A DNA stretch of 64,000 nucleotides from Echinostoma caproni (lineage: Eukaryota > Platyhelminthes > Trematoda > Plagiorchiida > Echinostomatidae). Each line of letters opens with the position of its first letter. The stretch's first letter is position 1. Both the position numbers and the translations under genes were made by a program. Location: positions 1-64,000 of the forward strand of contig UZAN01040837.1 of NCBI GenBank assembly GCA_900618425.1, given 5' to 3'. Positions 22,986 to 36,245 of this stretch are shown in pieces. Under the pieces are notes generated by a model, which searched no databases, was not told the origin of the DNA, and saw only the letters and a program-made list of their open reading frames with translations.

Positions 22986-24764
22986 TATGAGTTATAGCAT
23001 GGTTTGGGTTATCCAATGTGAACCCAGTATCCAAGTGGTTTTCGTGTATCGCTATCCCTATGCCTACAGACTTGTGTGGCATAGTAATAACAGGGAAGTT
23101 GATTTTCATAGTGATACAAACTGAATCTGACCGAAAATGCATAAATAACCCTCATCGAGTTGTCCTGGTCAATTGAGTCATCGTCGACGCACAGCTCAGT
23201 CGGTTCAACGGAATGTTGCTATCATTGTACCCAGTAGAACATTTTGAGCTTTGACGAAGCAATATAGATTAAACCGTTCGACTGAGGTGATCAAAAACAC
23301 TAATCACATTTTATTTACTTTGACCGTGGGTGCAAAGTGGCCTTAGCAAACGTCATGTGCTCACTTCAGTAGATAGTAGTACGGGGAAAATACTGGTGAG
23401 AATTTCCCATTGATCCTATTTCCGGTCCTGCGGTTGTCTTCTCTCACCAGGTAAGCATATCCGGTACGCATCTATTTCAGTTAAAAATACCATTCATTGT
23501 TTGACACAGATTTCCTCTCGTCCTACTGGTGGGTCACAAGTACTGTTAGGGTCATACCCCGGTTTCATCAGTTATGATGCTATCTGTGTGTCAGCGATAG
23601 CAACAAGTAATTGGGGTCGTTTTGTAAAATACAAGATGAGATTATGTGTTCGACCGTCCAGTTCATTGGACGACCTTTCTCCTCTGATTTTATCAGAAAC
23701 CGGTGTTGTTGTCATTGGATGACAATGCAAACAAAGTAGGTGGACAGTTGGATTTCTGGAGAAAATGTTGATTTATGGGAAGATTTGTTGATAATATTTC
23801 GCCCAGTTACGGTTAGTTGTGAACTAATCAGGTAAGTTCCTGTTGCTGCAAAGTATTTCCATTATCGAACCATTGTTAAATGCCGTAAGAGTTGTCTTTT
23901 TCTGTGGTAAGGGAACCTTTAGTACCGTTCGACTCTCTTGTTATTGCTTGAGGAAAACCAAGGCAAATTTTTGCTGAGAGCTCGATAGAAATATGGTCGG
24001 CAATTGTTCTGTCATGCTCTCTCTCACTCTCGTTCAAAATAATACAATTTTATTAATCGTAACAGAGTATCGGTGTGGCGAGTGTGGTGAAACGTGTGCT
24101 TAGTGTAGGCATGGGTGACCACTAAAATAACAGCTTTGCGGGTGCATGCATTTTCTTGTCGGTTGATAATTTTTCGAAGAAGTATATACAGAGTAGGAAT
24201 TAGGCGATCGGGTACGATTTGTGTCCTTTTGGCCAGTTTTGAATTGATTTATCCCTCAACGTCTTTCGAGCTCAGAGTTGATCACTTCAGCTGATGAAAG
24301 AGTAATTCGAAGTTTATCCTTGTCTGCATAATGTGCATTTTCTTTCGAGCTATGCAAAACTGCGAACTACAGCTTCATAGTACGTAGGTGAGAAAGTTTT
24401 CACGTATTCGAGATTTTCCAGGAAAACTGGATCGTTTAAGCGACCCTGTGTTGATTTCTTCAAATAGGGTTATACGTTATAAAATAATTTGATACTTGAA
24501 TGTTTTGGGTTTACGATCATATTCTCAAATCGAAATTTTGTTTCATAATTTGGTATCCTTATAGCCCAGTTTATAACCTCCAAAAAATTATATAACCTAA
24601 AGGCTTCCAGCTACGTGAAGGCAGCCTTGGTGTGTAACTTGAGCTTAGTGATTAACTCTTGTTACTTGCCCTGGGGTGCTGGTTTTCTCTTGTGCTATTG
24701 ATATCTTGAATTCAATGTTTAGTTATGCTAATCGTTTGGTTTTGTTGTTGAAATATCAAACCTT

Positions 24765-24838
24765 TGATGACAATGATGATGATGAAGAAGAAGATTATGA
24801 TGATCAGGATAATGATGATGATGGTGGTGGTGTTGATT
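24765..24838. repeat. GAT/GAA-rich trinucleotide tract
   Basis: Imperfect GATGATGAAGAAG-type repeats followed by GATGATGATGGTGGTGG. Confidence 0.85.
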
Positions 24839-25275
24839 GAGCGGTTTAACTCGCTGTCTCTGAGTTTGAAGGCTGTGAACGTAGCATTTCCACCACCCGT
24901 TTGTAGTAGGTAGTTACGCTATATGTGTACAGATGTTCTATCCAGGCATCACGTGGTTCACCACCGCGAGTCCCATAATTTATAGATTGTTTGGTTTCAG
25001 AAGCAGCAGCAGTCTTGGTGACTGTGACGAATAGTTCTTTGGTTTTTCATCATACCGGATGTGTAGAAAACTAGTTTGCATATCTTTAGGTTACCGTTCA
25101 AAGTCATTCCGATTGGTTGAGGGCAAACCTAATTTGAAAAAAATCTTCACATATATATCGGAATTCCACAAACCAAATCTATTGTTATAAAAGTGTTCCC
25201 CGTACCCATAGATTACTGCCTAAAGTGAATACTATGTGCCTTAGTGGTTCAGAACGATCAGAAAAACATGCTTAC

Positions 25276-25430
25276 CGTTCAGACAGAATTTCTCGTTCCT
25301 TCATCGATTCTTCCATAGCTGCTCGCACACCCTCAACTCCAGCTCTTTCTGTGCTGATTCGGGTCAGGCGAGCTTTTGAGGCAGCCAGCTGGGTGTCTTT
25401 GTCATTTAGCAGATCTTCCAAGTTCTCAAT
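25276..25430 (-). CDS. ERC: ERC exon 6 (51 codons + 2 nt)
   Basis: The acceptor is TTACATACAG and the donor GTAAGC at 25270-25275. The exon is 155 nt; it starts in phase 0 and leaves CG, completed to an Arg codon by the first A of exon 7. It encodes IENLEDLLNDKDTQLAASKA, then MEESMKEREILSE. This corresponds to IENLQEQLRDKEKQMSSLKE...LEEALADKERTIERL in ERC. Confidence 0.94.
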
Positions 25431-28400
25431 CTGTATGTAACAAGGGATGGATGAATGGAAGGTAGTATCACAAATGGAGAGAATAGGAGGTGCTTCATAC
25501 AACCGGGCACCGCAGTAATCCATAACATTATTGATAAACAAATCCAAGTAGCTGATTGAAATCGGAGTGATATATAATTCAAAGTGAAAATAATTTGGAA
25601 CTCAAATGGGATTTTAACCTAAGCGTGACACCCTGTTTGTGATTGTACATTACATGCCTAATACATCCTTTAGAGCACACGAGGTAGGTTGTATTCATGC
25701 ATATGATTTCACAGCCCAGATTTTTCGCGCTTTGATGGCGCATTAGCTTCAGTGAAAAATGATTCATTACCATATCCTAAATTAAACAAATCGAATGATC
25801 CCCACGTCTCTTACTTTGATGATGAAATTAAGGCTGATAGGTTTTCTAAATTACATCAAGTGTGGTGAGTGTTTCCTCTCGAGTATGAAAGCACAAATAC
25901 CAATATTAGAACTACAATTAAACAGGTACTTGACAACCTAACAATAAGTGAAATAGTGATAAGTTTAGTTAAATTAGGTTAAATTAGCTAAATTAGTTAA
26001 ATTGACTCATTGATTTATGAAAATGTCATCTCATCTAGGTTTGATGAAAGCAAGTTCACGGCATTAAGTTTCGCAAAGCTCACTGTGCTCGTCAGTATGG
26101 TCGAAAAAAGAAGCGTTTCCGGTTTCACTCAAGGGATTATGGGATGGGAAATTTCAAATCACGGGACTGGATTTGTATCGTATTTAACTGCCGATGCGAC
26201 AAAAATCATCTCGGAGTAGCTCACGGCAAAGCAATCAAGCACCTGAAGATGCATCTAAAGTCATATATCAGCTAGCTCCTGATCCATTGGAAGCTACTCG
26301 TCAGTGCCATTTAGCAACTGCAAGGTGGTGATTAGTTGCCAGTTCAGAGCAACGCTTTGTTCTCAAAAACGATCTGTCATGATGCTTCAAACGCTTCAGA
26401 TGTTGATTCATTCGCAAGATTGTTTGACCAGAACGAAATTAATTAATCTCGCCCTTAACCTACACCTTAGATTTCTCTTTCCTGTTCCTATTCATCCAAC
26501 ACTTGGTTTTGTCCAGAAATCACGCAGTCTGCCGACCCTATCTATCAGCCAAATCACACACATGTAACCTGAAAAATTATGCTGTTACGAAATCCAATTT
26601 TACAAATTTCAATCTTCAGAAACTGAGATTACCGAAAAATACTCGTTTCCTAGTTCGCGTTTTTTCCTATGTTTGAATAGGAAGCTTCATTGAAGACATA
26701 GAAACCTGTGCAAGAAAAATGATGCTGACAAAAGTTTCTGTTACTCAGATCATGTCTACAAATACCCATCACAGCATTTAAAACAAATAGAATTTGGGAA
26801 AACAAATTGTTTTCAATAATTCCTTCTCAAACCGCCTACAGATGACATAGGTAACAGTAGAAAACAGATCACACAGTTAGACAAATCATCAATTATGGGT
26901 AAGAGTTTGTCATGGTCAGTTGTCATTTGTCATTTGATTGGTTTACCTAAGTTAAGGTCTCAGGGTGATTGGACAGCGGACACTCGGGCTTGATCGATCA
27001 CGGGTCATGGAAGTTGGAGTGACTGGATCTAGTGCTTTTGGGCGCAGAGTTCAGGGGTCAAATTTCTTATCCCGATTGCTTTGGCTGTTGCTAGAAAGCG
27101 CAGTTGAACACCCTTGTACCCGTGTGGGGAACACGATAAATAATTTTGAAGGCGACTTCCAGATTTATTTGATGTCCGGCGTCGACTAAGTGGGCTAGGA
27201 TGGAGCTGTTTATTGATCCGGTTTGTCCTAGTCTTAACTCAGATCATGCATAGAGCATATCATTCGTGTTTATCGTGCAGCGAAATACAGTGAAGCGAAC
27301 TTCACTGATCGCTTCCAAACTCTCAATGCATACTAGGTTATTGGTAAAATTTACGGTGGAAAGGGATTGGACCTATTTTGAGGGGGGGGGGAGGGTGAGG
27401 GTGAACCTCTGTAGTCAACTAACGGAGCACACTATCTAACTCTGCATACTGACCTGATAAGAAACGACAAAAAGAACGCCACTGCTGTCGGTTCGCTACC
27501 ATATTCTTCAATGTCTCCAACCGACAGGTTATGGAGTCTTTTGAACCCCAACCTGACACCTATTCTAACTATTGGCTCTGTGCATTTCTTCATACCATTG
27601 TTCTTTTGGTTACATTTTCAGGTACTATAATGGTTTGACGACTCACCAATCACATTGTCTCTTGAAAGGTTGATGGACTTCCATGCATAGACGGCTTTGG
27701 TACAATTCCTTAAATACCAACCTCGGAGGTGGAATGAGTTCTAAGTATTGGTAAAGGTAACTGTTATTACGTGAACTGTGTCACGTAAAAAGTAATCAAA
27801 CATTGAGNNNNNNNNNNNNNNNNNNNNNNNNNNNNNNNNNNNNNNNNNNNNNNNNNNNNNNNNNNNNNNNNNNNNNNNNNNNNNNNNNNNNNNNNNNNNN
27901 NNNNNNNNNNNNNNNNNNNNNNNNNNNNNNNNNNNNNNNNNNNNNNNNNNNNNNNNNNNNNNNNNNNNNNNNNNNNNNNNNNNNNNNNNNNNNNNNNNNN
28001 NNNNNNNNNNNNNNNNNNNNNNNNNNNNNNNNNNNNNNNNNNNNNNNNNNNNNNNNNNNNNNNNNNNNNNNNNNNNNNNNNNNNNNNNNNNNNNNNNNNN
28101 NNNNNNNNNNNNNNNNNNNNNNNNNNNNNNNNNNNNNNNNNNNNNNNNNNNNNNNNNNNNNNNNNNNNNNNNNNNNNNNNNNNNNNNNNNNNNNNNNNNN
28201 NNNNNNNNNNNNNNNNNNNNNNNNNNNNNNNNNNNNNNNNNNNNNNNNNNNNNNNNNNNNNNNNNNNNNNNNNNNNNNNNNNNNNNNNNNNNNNNNNNNN
28301 NNNNNNNNNNNNNNNNNNNNNNNNNNNNNNNNNNNNNNNNNNNNNNNNNNNNNNNNNNNNNNNNNNNNNNNNNNNNNNNNNNNNNNNNNNNNNNNNNNNN

Positions 28401-29006
28401 NNNNNNNNNNNNNNNNNGATAGATTTGCACACTGCTCATAAAGCCTTCCGATATATTTGAAATTCCCCCACCGACAACTCTGGTATAATAGCTGTTATTT
28501 TTACCTCATCATTATGTTGCTGTTAACCTGGAGAACCATCGAATGCTCGTCGATCATTGCAGAATGGGATCTCAATAGAGGCACTGCCTGTTTCGACTAA
28601 GGTCTCACATAGGTTTTCTAAGTTATGCTGTTTTGACCTGATCGAGAGATAGATTCATCTGAACCTTCAGCTCCAGATTATGCATTATTTATTCATCATA
28701 TTTAAATATTTGCAATGCTGTTTCAACTTCATATGGTCTTCGGTGCCGACACAATGCCAACAAAAGAGTGGATTAGAAGTTCTATTTGAAAGCATCAGTC
28801 TAGAGAAGCTAGCTCCGAAAACGATGAATGTTGAATATGCTTTTGACCATAGAAAGTGACATTTATCCTCTGTGGACAGTTTTATCATCCCAGGGATTGT
28901 ATTTAACCAAGTAATTTACTCTAAGGTGTACCTCCAGTTGCACCGGTTTGGAATAATCTCAGACTAGGAAATGAATGTTATGGGAATGTTATGTTTGCTT
29001 GCTCAC
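25431..29006 (-). other. ERC intron 5 (3.6 kb)
   Basis: No supported gene; includes a G-rich run (27382-27403) and a 610-base gap. Confidence 0.8.
27808..28417. other. Assembly gap, 610 N
   Basis: Unknown bases; the long ORFs drawn through it are artefacts. Confidence 0.99.
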
Positions 29007-29174
29007 TTTTCGTTGAAGTAGGGATATCTTGCGTTCTTTGATGTCCAATTGATCCTTTAATTCGGCCATTTCCGTTTCAAGTTGACGTTTTGCGCTCTGG
29101 GCATTCGAAAGTGCTTTAGTTTTTTTCTCCAACTGTGTCTCCTTCTCCTTCAGACGTTTGCGAAAATCTTCCGT
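29007..29174 (-). CDS. ERC: ERC exon 5 (56 codons)
   Basis: The acceptor is TTCGATTAG and the donor GTGAGC at 29001-29006. The 168-nt exon is phase 0/0 and was found from splice sites rather than from an ATG. It encodes TEDFRKRLKEKETQLEKK, then ELKDQLDIKERKISLLQRK. The ERC counterpart is RLRLEEKETMLNKKTKQ...LKDMLDVKERKVNVLQKK, a near residue-for-residue heptad match. Confidence 0.95.
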
Positions 29175-31763
29175 CTAATCGAAAAATAACATCGGAGCGA
29201 TCACGATGAATGGGTGGGGGTGAGAAGGATGAACAATTTGGTTAACATAAATTACATCAGTTGAGAAGAAAATTGCAGAAACCGTCATTGGATCAATATT
29301 TCTAGCACGACAATGGAAAGATTAACAACGCATAGTGAGTGATTGATCAATTTTAAAATGCAAAATGTTGGCATCTTGTGTAAAAACATTCGATGTTTAT
29401 TCTGAAATTAAATGCATCTCATGTAAACTTTTCTCCAAGTGTGTTGGTGCTATCGCGTTTCTTATAGTCGGAAACTTCGCGGCGTAAGATAAGGCAAACT
29501 TTTCCGCTCCGTTTCAAATTCAGCTGTTCAGATGTGCAGTTCTGTTTGACAGACTCGAGTTGATAGTCGGACTGTGTGCATCAGAGAGAGAATGAAGGAG
29601 GGGGTTGTAGCAGTTCAGTCTGCGGAAAATTAGTATTTTTGTCTGGTTTGTAAATCAATTTGAACACTCACAAATAGTTCCCAAAATAAACCCAATACAC
29701 CCAGGAATGTCAGTTCGAATGAGTGCAGCATGTGAATTCGAAATGTGACATTGGCATTAAGAACAAAAGCGACTGTACAGTACAGAAGTATCAGTTTTGT
29801 TAATTAACTGCAGATTGGGACAAACTAACGGGGAGAATTTGTGAGGTGCTACTCCACTCAAAACAACTTCAACTTGGATCTGAATGCAACCACGGCAGCC
29901 GCGGTGGAGTCCGGCTGTGCTGTTTTGCTCATGACTCATAGAAGTTTGTCTCATTGCGGTAGTACACTCGGGGCTGCCGAAAACGTAACGGAACCGCACC
30001 ATTCTAGAAGTTAGGTAGCGTTTTAGGGAGCAGAATTTCCGGTGGGTCTTAAGGGGCCGTTGATCCCGGCAAAGCAGTGAGCGCTTTTCCAGTGAGTTAT
30101 AAGAATTGGATGTTGGCAAAAATTGAATCCTTCTGGACAATGTCAAATAAGAAACATAAAAAAGAAGTTAGATGTGTATTCCGAAATCCATATAGAAACA
30201 ACTTTGGCATAAAACCAACAGTCTCCTTTCTCTCCCCGAGATACATTGACGGGATGAGTTCCGAACTTAGGAAACATTATACACTATGCTGATAGTCCAC
30301 ATCGCATGATTACAGTGACAACTTTCTAGATTATCCGAGCAGTTATTCGGTTTGTTCACTAGAGGCTGTTGATCAAACTCCGTTTTCGGGGTTCTTTATT
30401 GTGCCCAGCGGTAAATCATAATGATTACCAATGCCATTCTGGAAAGAGAATTGATAACAGTAACATGTGCGAAAATCTGGTGTCTGGTCTTGCTCCGCTT
30501 TTCTACGTGTAAGATTTTATAACTTCTCAAGGTCTATATCCGATTAGATCTATCCATTTAGTGAACGAGAAATTGTATAAAGAAAATTACATTGTAATAA
30601 TAATACCTACGTAAGTTTACCGATATGCACGGTTAATGAAAACAATTTAAACTGAACTGTTTAATACTTTTAACAAGGATTTCGAAATCGAACTAAAAAT
30701 TTCTACCGCGGGCAATTTCTGATTGAAAGTGTTTATTATCGGAATATTTGGTTATAAGTGAAAACTTTTCACGTAAAATCAAAAAATGTCACCATCTGTT
30801 GCATTTGATCTCTTTATACTTAAATGCAGATATGTATAATCCACAAATCAACCTAATCACTTCCAAGCGATCCTCGTCAGATATGGTTAACAGTAATCTT
30901 CAAGTCCATAATATTTTTCAAATAATCACGACAAAAAGCATACTGAAACAAGAACTGTTACAGACAAATCCCACTCTCATCAAAAACCCGTACACGCAAT
31001 TGGAATATGCAAACACGAACTATCAGAATCTGTGAACAAAGTTTACCTATAACGAAATATCAACCACAGTCGACAAAGCTGCAATTTGTATGAAACCTGT
31101 TCTCTTTTGCGTCAAGAATCAGAGGCTGTAATTTCAAAAACCCGATCGTTTCCAAAGAATAACGGCATCGTTCATTTGAATCGATGTCATTTATTTAGTA
31201 ACAGTGGTTTAAAGAAATGCAAAGGTTAAGGATTTGGTTCACGTGACCCACATCGGTCTTGATTGAATGCAGTCGACTGTAATCCATAATCAGTAATCCG
31301 TAGAGAGGCTCACAGCCCTTTCTGTCTGTCTCTCAGAGAAAACATTGTGAAATAAAGACGATATGCCAACAGCAAAAAACATAACTGCTTCAATTAAAAA
31401 ACTATGGTCATTCTATTATCTAGAACTATCTAATTTGATGTTCCGAACAGCCCAGGAATAATTGGCTTGAGTAAAGTTATTCAACAATCACTCTTGGTAT
31501 TACACATTTGAGTGAATTGTCCGAATTAAATTCGCCAGGCCATAGTTTCAGTGTGCGTTTAATTCAGCATTCCTTACTTCCGTCCTTTATTTACTGGCTA
31601 AGTACTTGGTGGGAATAAAGAGGACCTGATTTTGATGGGGATTTCGACGGGAGTTAATAGATGGTGTACTCTGTCTTCTTTTCATGGTTGTTTGGGTAGA
31701 AAGAAGTGACCGAAAATCGTTGAACACTACATCTGAAATTGCATGAATTAGTGGTTCTGGTTA

Positions 31764-31842
31764 GCTCCCTGTATGAGCTAGTTGGCACGGTGCCACCACA
31801 CAGGCCTTCGGTTAGAGGTTCGAAGCCTGGACAGTACGGTGG
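31764..31842 (+). repeat. Possible tRNA-derived repeat
   Basis: Has TGAGCTAGTTGGCACGGTGC, which resembles an A box, and AGAGGTTCGAAGCCTGGAC, which resembles a B box. No second copy is clear in the window. Confidence 0.35.
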
Positions 31843-32254
31843 GTATGCACTACTGATAAGCTCTGACAGTATGAATGAGCTGGGGGTTGTGAGTGGAGAA
31901 GGAATCCGAATGGGGGGTCAATTCAGATCATCAAGGTTTATTCAACATCACTGCTCACAAGCTACTATCCGTATTGTCACAATTTAAAACAATAAGAATA
32001 GTAGATTTTTTGAATATATTGAAAATTTATCTAAATGGTTCCTATCTGATAAAGTTCCGTTCTTGTATACAAAATCAGGTGTTATTCTTAATGCCACCAG
32101 TGATACAGATACTAATACAAGAGTGTCTGGGGCCTCTTATCAATCGAATGGGCTAATCCAAGCTACCGTAAAAAGCACTACTGAGATGTTTATATTATCC
32201 TTCAACACGAATAAGTTATGATTATCGTTATAATTTACTAATAAATTTTATGAA

Positions 32255-32401
32255 GTTGAAATTGTTCAAATTCCAGTAGCCTCGGTGGGATTCGGACCCG
32301 CGCATGGACGCCGCCTACGCTTTTATACAGCGCATGATCTACCAGTGAGCTACGAGGCCACACCGATGGCACTAATCTTATCACATTCGAATCACCCATC
32401 G
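32255..32401 (-). mobile_element. tRNA-like SINE, family A
   Basis: On the minus strand: head GGGTGATTCGAATGTGATAA, A-box-like CGTAGCTCACTGGTAGATC, anticodon-side GCGCTGTATAAAAGCG, B box GGGTCCGAATCCCACCGAGG. The end runs into CTACTGGAATTTGAAC. The A/B-box spacing is tRNA-like, but the middle does not fold as a clean tRNA. Confidence 0.75.
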
Positions 32402-34157
32402 AATCCGTCCGAGATTACTTAACTTTTCCCAATTTGAATATAGGATTCCAATCTACTAAAAAATAATTTGAGCAATGGCTTTGCTGCTTGATACATACTT
32501 TTTGCGATTTACACAATTTAACCCTATATTTTTCCACCAGCCATCCGTCCGATTTCATTTTTGCACCCACCGTCAGTTAATCAAATTTTTCGATTTTAAA
32601 CTAAAACCTCGATTCTGTTAAACTCCAGAAGGGGAATGTATCCATGAGTCCCACCTTAGATTTAAACACGCATAAAAAAAGTTATTATTAACGCTGTGTT
32701 TGTCAGCTCATAGGACAGCTAAGTGACATCATAGACTCAAGTTTTGTTTCAGTTGTCATCCTCATAAATAGACATTTAGTGATTGGTCCGACAGCAACAG
32801 GGGAACTCAGTATGCTATATATTAACTCTAACAGGAAGCTTCGCAACAAATCAGATATGCCTTGCAAGCCCACGCTGAATTGCCTGGCTAAATTTTGATT
32901 CACACATATCCTACAGCTATTGAAAAGATAAAATCTGGAACTGGTCTGTCAAAAATATTCAGCAGTATTTATTACATGCTGCTATCCCCAAGTAATCGTG
33001 AGTTTCCAAACCCTCTGATGTGATTTCGGTGAAGCCTTACTCCAGCCAGAAGTGTTGAGTGTTCTAGTTCACGAACAACCAGGCACCTCACTGCTAGTAC
33101 ATCAAGCTTGCCCTTATTGTACGTGCTGCGTACATGTTATACAGGTATTGACCAAACTCGTGCAACATCCTGATTTTCATCGCATTTGTTCCTCTCAATG
33201 CTTTGTTTTTCCAGCCTCATTCACGAGATTGAATATAATATTGCCCCACATCAGACGCAACATATCTGATGTAATATCCACTTATGTCTTTGCTTCTGTA
33301 TATATGATCTTGAGGATGCTTCATCACTGGCCAGGTACTAGAAGCCACCCTACTCCATCCTACTCCATCCATCGGCCCTTGACCGTTCAACGCAGGTCAC
33401 CTTATCGGTTCGTATTGCCAGCAGCATATGGCCGATCGTTCCAAGTAAAATCGTTGACTCGGAAAACCAGTTACTCAGATACATGCGTATTCTCCGTTGT
33501 TGCTGACCCAAGATGGTGTCATCGTTATCCTGGCCCGTTGTGTTCCCTCTGTGTTGATGTGTTCATTATGAGATAGTTACCGGGAGGAGTCATGATGAGG
33601 AGATTATACTATCAATACAGATCAACACTAATTTACTTTTCACCTCACATATTTGACAAAATACTGTGCGAAAAAGGAAGTAACACTACCCGAGTTGGTT
33701 TAGAACAGCCTGATTCAAAAAACATGAAAACTTTGATCCTTTGTCGTTTGCGAAATAACATAGTTTGTCCAAGAAGACCAGAACCACATCCAAAACAATC
33801 AATAGTGTATCCACCTTTCAACTCCCCCACCCTCATCCATCCCAGGCAGCGCTCATTCATAAATTTACCCCAACTGAAGCTGTAGACCCTCACTTTTCAC
33901 CACCAAAACTATGTACACAGAAGCGGCTAATCCACACCCATCTTTTAGTCCTACTTTCAAGTTAGTCATCATCATCACCATCGGCACCATTCTAACTACA
34001 ATCGATTTCACCCAAACACAGACACACCAGTACCCCCACCCCCCTTTGGTCCCAAATGTCCTCTTCACATCCAGTCTTCTTATCATCGGTTCAGACATGA
34101 AACAAGGCAAGAAACAGTCAGAATATTTTCGCCTTCGAATCCGTGCTCTCAAAGATA

Positions 34158-34210
<53 letters not shown>
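34158..34210. repeat. (TAG)17 microsatellite
   Basis: About 17 uninterrupted TAG/AGT units. The long Val or Tyr runs in ORFs across it are produced by the repeat. Confidence 0.97.
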
Positions 34211-34629
34211 AGAGTATTTGACCAAATGCGTGGTTTTGTGAGCAAAAGATGGGTGAATAGACAGCTCCGATTGCATTCGACTATGATGTGCAGAGTGGAT
34301 AAGTCTGCTAAACCGGATAATTATGGACCAAGTGAGTAGTACACTCAATGCATGTCACCTCAATTTTTGTTGAAACGTTTGTATTCTAGTTGACATTTAA
34401 ACATCAAGTTATACTATCCGAGTTTCGAAAAGCACAATCAGCATCATATTGATTCATAAAACGTTTTCGTTCAGAGTTGTTAAAAACAGTTGGGAAATGC
34501 CTCATTATTATTATTATTAGTTATTACCATACCTTTCATCAGTGATAAGCAGAATATATATCATTAATTCGACGCAAAAAAGAGGTGATAGCTAAAGTTT
34601 TTGATCTGTTCAGATCTAACCAAACTTAC

Positions 34630-34797
34630 ATCGGCAGTGAGCATCGAAATTTTATGCTCTCTCGTTTTCACCTGTTCTTTCAACACATTGATGTGATGTG
34701 TCTGGTCCTGGTGTTGTTTGTCCGTCATCTCCAGACGCGATTGCAACGTGTAGATTTCACAATCTCGTTTGGAAATTTCACCATTGAGCATTTCGAT
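34630..34797 (-). CDS. ERC: ERC exon 4 (56 codons)
   Basis: The acceptor is TTCACGCAG and the donor GTAAGT at 34624-34629. The exon is 168 nt, phase 0/0. It encodes IEMLNGEISKRDCEIYTLQ, then INVLKEQVKTREHKISMLTAD near its end. This matches QLKQELSKKESELLALQTKLE and HIEVLKESLTAKEQRAAILQ of ERC. The length equals that of exon 5 (both 56 codons). Confidence 0.95.
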
Positions 34798-36074
34798 CTG
34801 CGTGAAAATGTAACAAGATGAGGATAGTCGCAAGCTTTCTAATAGGCACACACATTCGCAAAAAGGATTTTTGCCCTTATGGGGACTGTGAACCCAATCG
34901 CATCTGTGCTGAAAACATCGCTGGTCAGTTTAATGTCGTCTCGTATGGAACGCCAGTTTATATATACACATGGTCCTGTACGGTAGAGCACATAACGGAA
35001 CAATGCGCACGAGTTGTTCTTTGTGAGATTGTAGTAAGATCAGATAAATTACTGATTGACTAATGGATTTCTCTCTCGCTCTCTCTTCATTTACTCATTC
35101 AATCTCGCTGTCTATCTGTCTACCTATGCATCTACTTCCCATTTTTGATCATCGGTCATGGTCATGGACGGATCATTTTCATTCTCACGTTCACTGAGCC
35201 AATCACGTGAATGCATTGTAAGCCAATGGAAGCATAGAGAATAATCTCTGCTCCAGTTTATTTAGTTCAGAAATTGAATGAAGATCCACACAATAGCGAT
35301 CCTTGCCAAATGGTCTCATTTAAACGTGAAGCCCAAAGACTCAAAGAATATCTTGCCGTGGATAAAGAGTATTTATTCCGAACCTAATCTTCCACATTAA
35401 TGTTCTTAATTTTCTTAGGTCATTATTTGAATACACATATCTTCGGTTATCAACGCGAAGTAGACAGTAGTAGTTCAGAAGGCACAGCTCAAAATAAGAC
35501 AACATGAAACGGAAAACAGTGTGAAGTAATTGTAAGGTGGTTTTAGTGCACGAAGTTCATAGTGTTGGACACTGAGAGGAAGATATCTGGTGACTGTTGT
35601 GATATCGCACAAGCTGGATCAACCCGGCTTGAAAAAGACCTTTTTCCCCAATCTTCATCATTGATGCACGAATGTAGCGCGGAAAATCATTAATTGCTTT
35701 TGGAACGCTAAATGAGCGTTCGGGAGAAACCCAATTGTTCCATTGTGGATATACCACATGTGGATCAGGCGCACGGTAAGCATTCATTCCTCCTTTGTCC
35801 CATTGTTTGGATAAATGATCTTGATAACTTCAACCCTTATACGATATTTCCAACTTGTTTCATTCATACGTTTCAGGTCAAACAGACAAAGCTATGTCCA
35901 TCCAACTTATGAACAGAGCTATGTGTGAGCACTCAATTAACCAAAGAAATAGAAAACTTTCTGTTCTGATTATCCGTATCAAATTATTATGAGTCACAGG
36001 TTAATCGCAATTAGTTGAGAGTGAAACCAATTGATGTAGTATGGGTTATCACAACTGGACTGTTTCAGACCAAC
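34798..36074 (-). other. ERC intron 3 (1.3 kb)
   Basis: Ordinary intron; only a short CTCTCT-rich stretch near 35070-35090 stands out. Confidence 0.85.
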
Positions 36075-36245
36075 CTTGGATTTGAGCAGTCGTTCGTTAC
36101 TGCGGAATGCCTGTAGTGTCTTGTCCAGATCATCAATTCCGCTGCTCGTGGACGTATTTGGAGTTATCAATCCATCATCGCGGAGTCGAGCAATTTCATC
36201 CTCTAACAGACGAATCTCGTTTTCTAGAGTCATTATTTTTGATTC
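36075..36245 (-). CDS. ERC: ERC exon 3 (57 codons)
   Basis: The acceptor TTTGTTTAG follows a T-rich tract, and the donor is GTTGGT, a weaker but valid GT donor. The 171-nt exon is phase 0 on both sides. It encodes ESKIMTLENEIRLLEDEIAR, then a turn GLITPNTSTSSG, then LDKTLQAFRSNERLLKSK. The family counterpart is KIASLERNIRDLEDEIQMLK-NGLLN...VYKSHSKFMKTK, so both the helix, the GL break and the second helix are retained. This is one of the strongest matches to ERC. Confidence 0.93.

Larger units (their letters stand above)
21996..25275 (-). other. ERC intron 6 (3.3 kb)
   Basis: Holds a CR1-like LINE fragment (22184-22985) and a GAT/GAA-rich tract (24765-24838). No further coding sequence is recognised between 23000 and 25275. 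Confidence 0.85.
29175..34629 (-). other. ERC intron 4 (5.5 kb)
   Basis: Carries a family A tRNA-like SINE (32255-32401), a weaker tRNA-like segment (31764-31842) and a (TAG)n tract (34158-34210). A 174-codon plus-strand ORF (33052-33576) and a 129-codon minus-strand ORF (29757-30146) have no recognisable family. Confidence 0.8.

Noticed and set aside
24291..24312. CTGATGA...TTCGAA resembling a hammerhead core
   Set aside because: Stem II is not formed next to the core, the GAAA element is only GAAG, and no stem I partner is visible.
27741..28441. Three ORFs of 212-232 codons on both strands
   Set aside because: All run through the 610-base gap.
29757..30146. 129-codon minus-strand ORF on the same strand as ERC
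   Set aside because: Not coiled coil, no splice sites that restore ERC order, and the neighbouring exons 4 and 5 already join directly in family order.
33052..33576. 174-codon plus-strand ORF, Cys/His-rich start
   Set aside because: No recognisable domain, no splice or family support, inside an ERC intron; likely chance or a decayed repeat.
34118..34348. Poly-Tyr or poly-Val proteins across 34118-34348
   Set aside because: Produced by translating the (TAG)n microsatellite.
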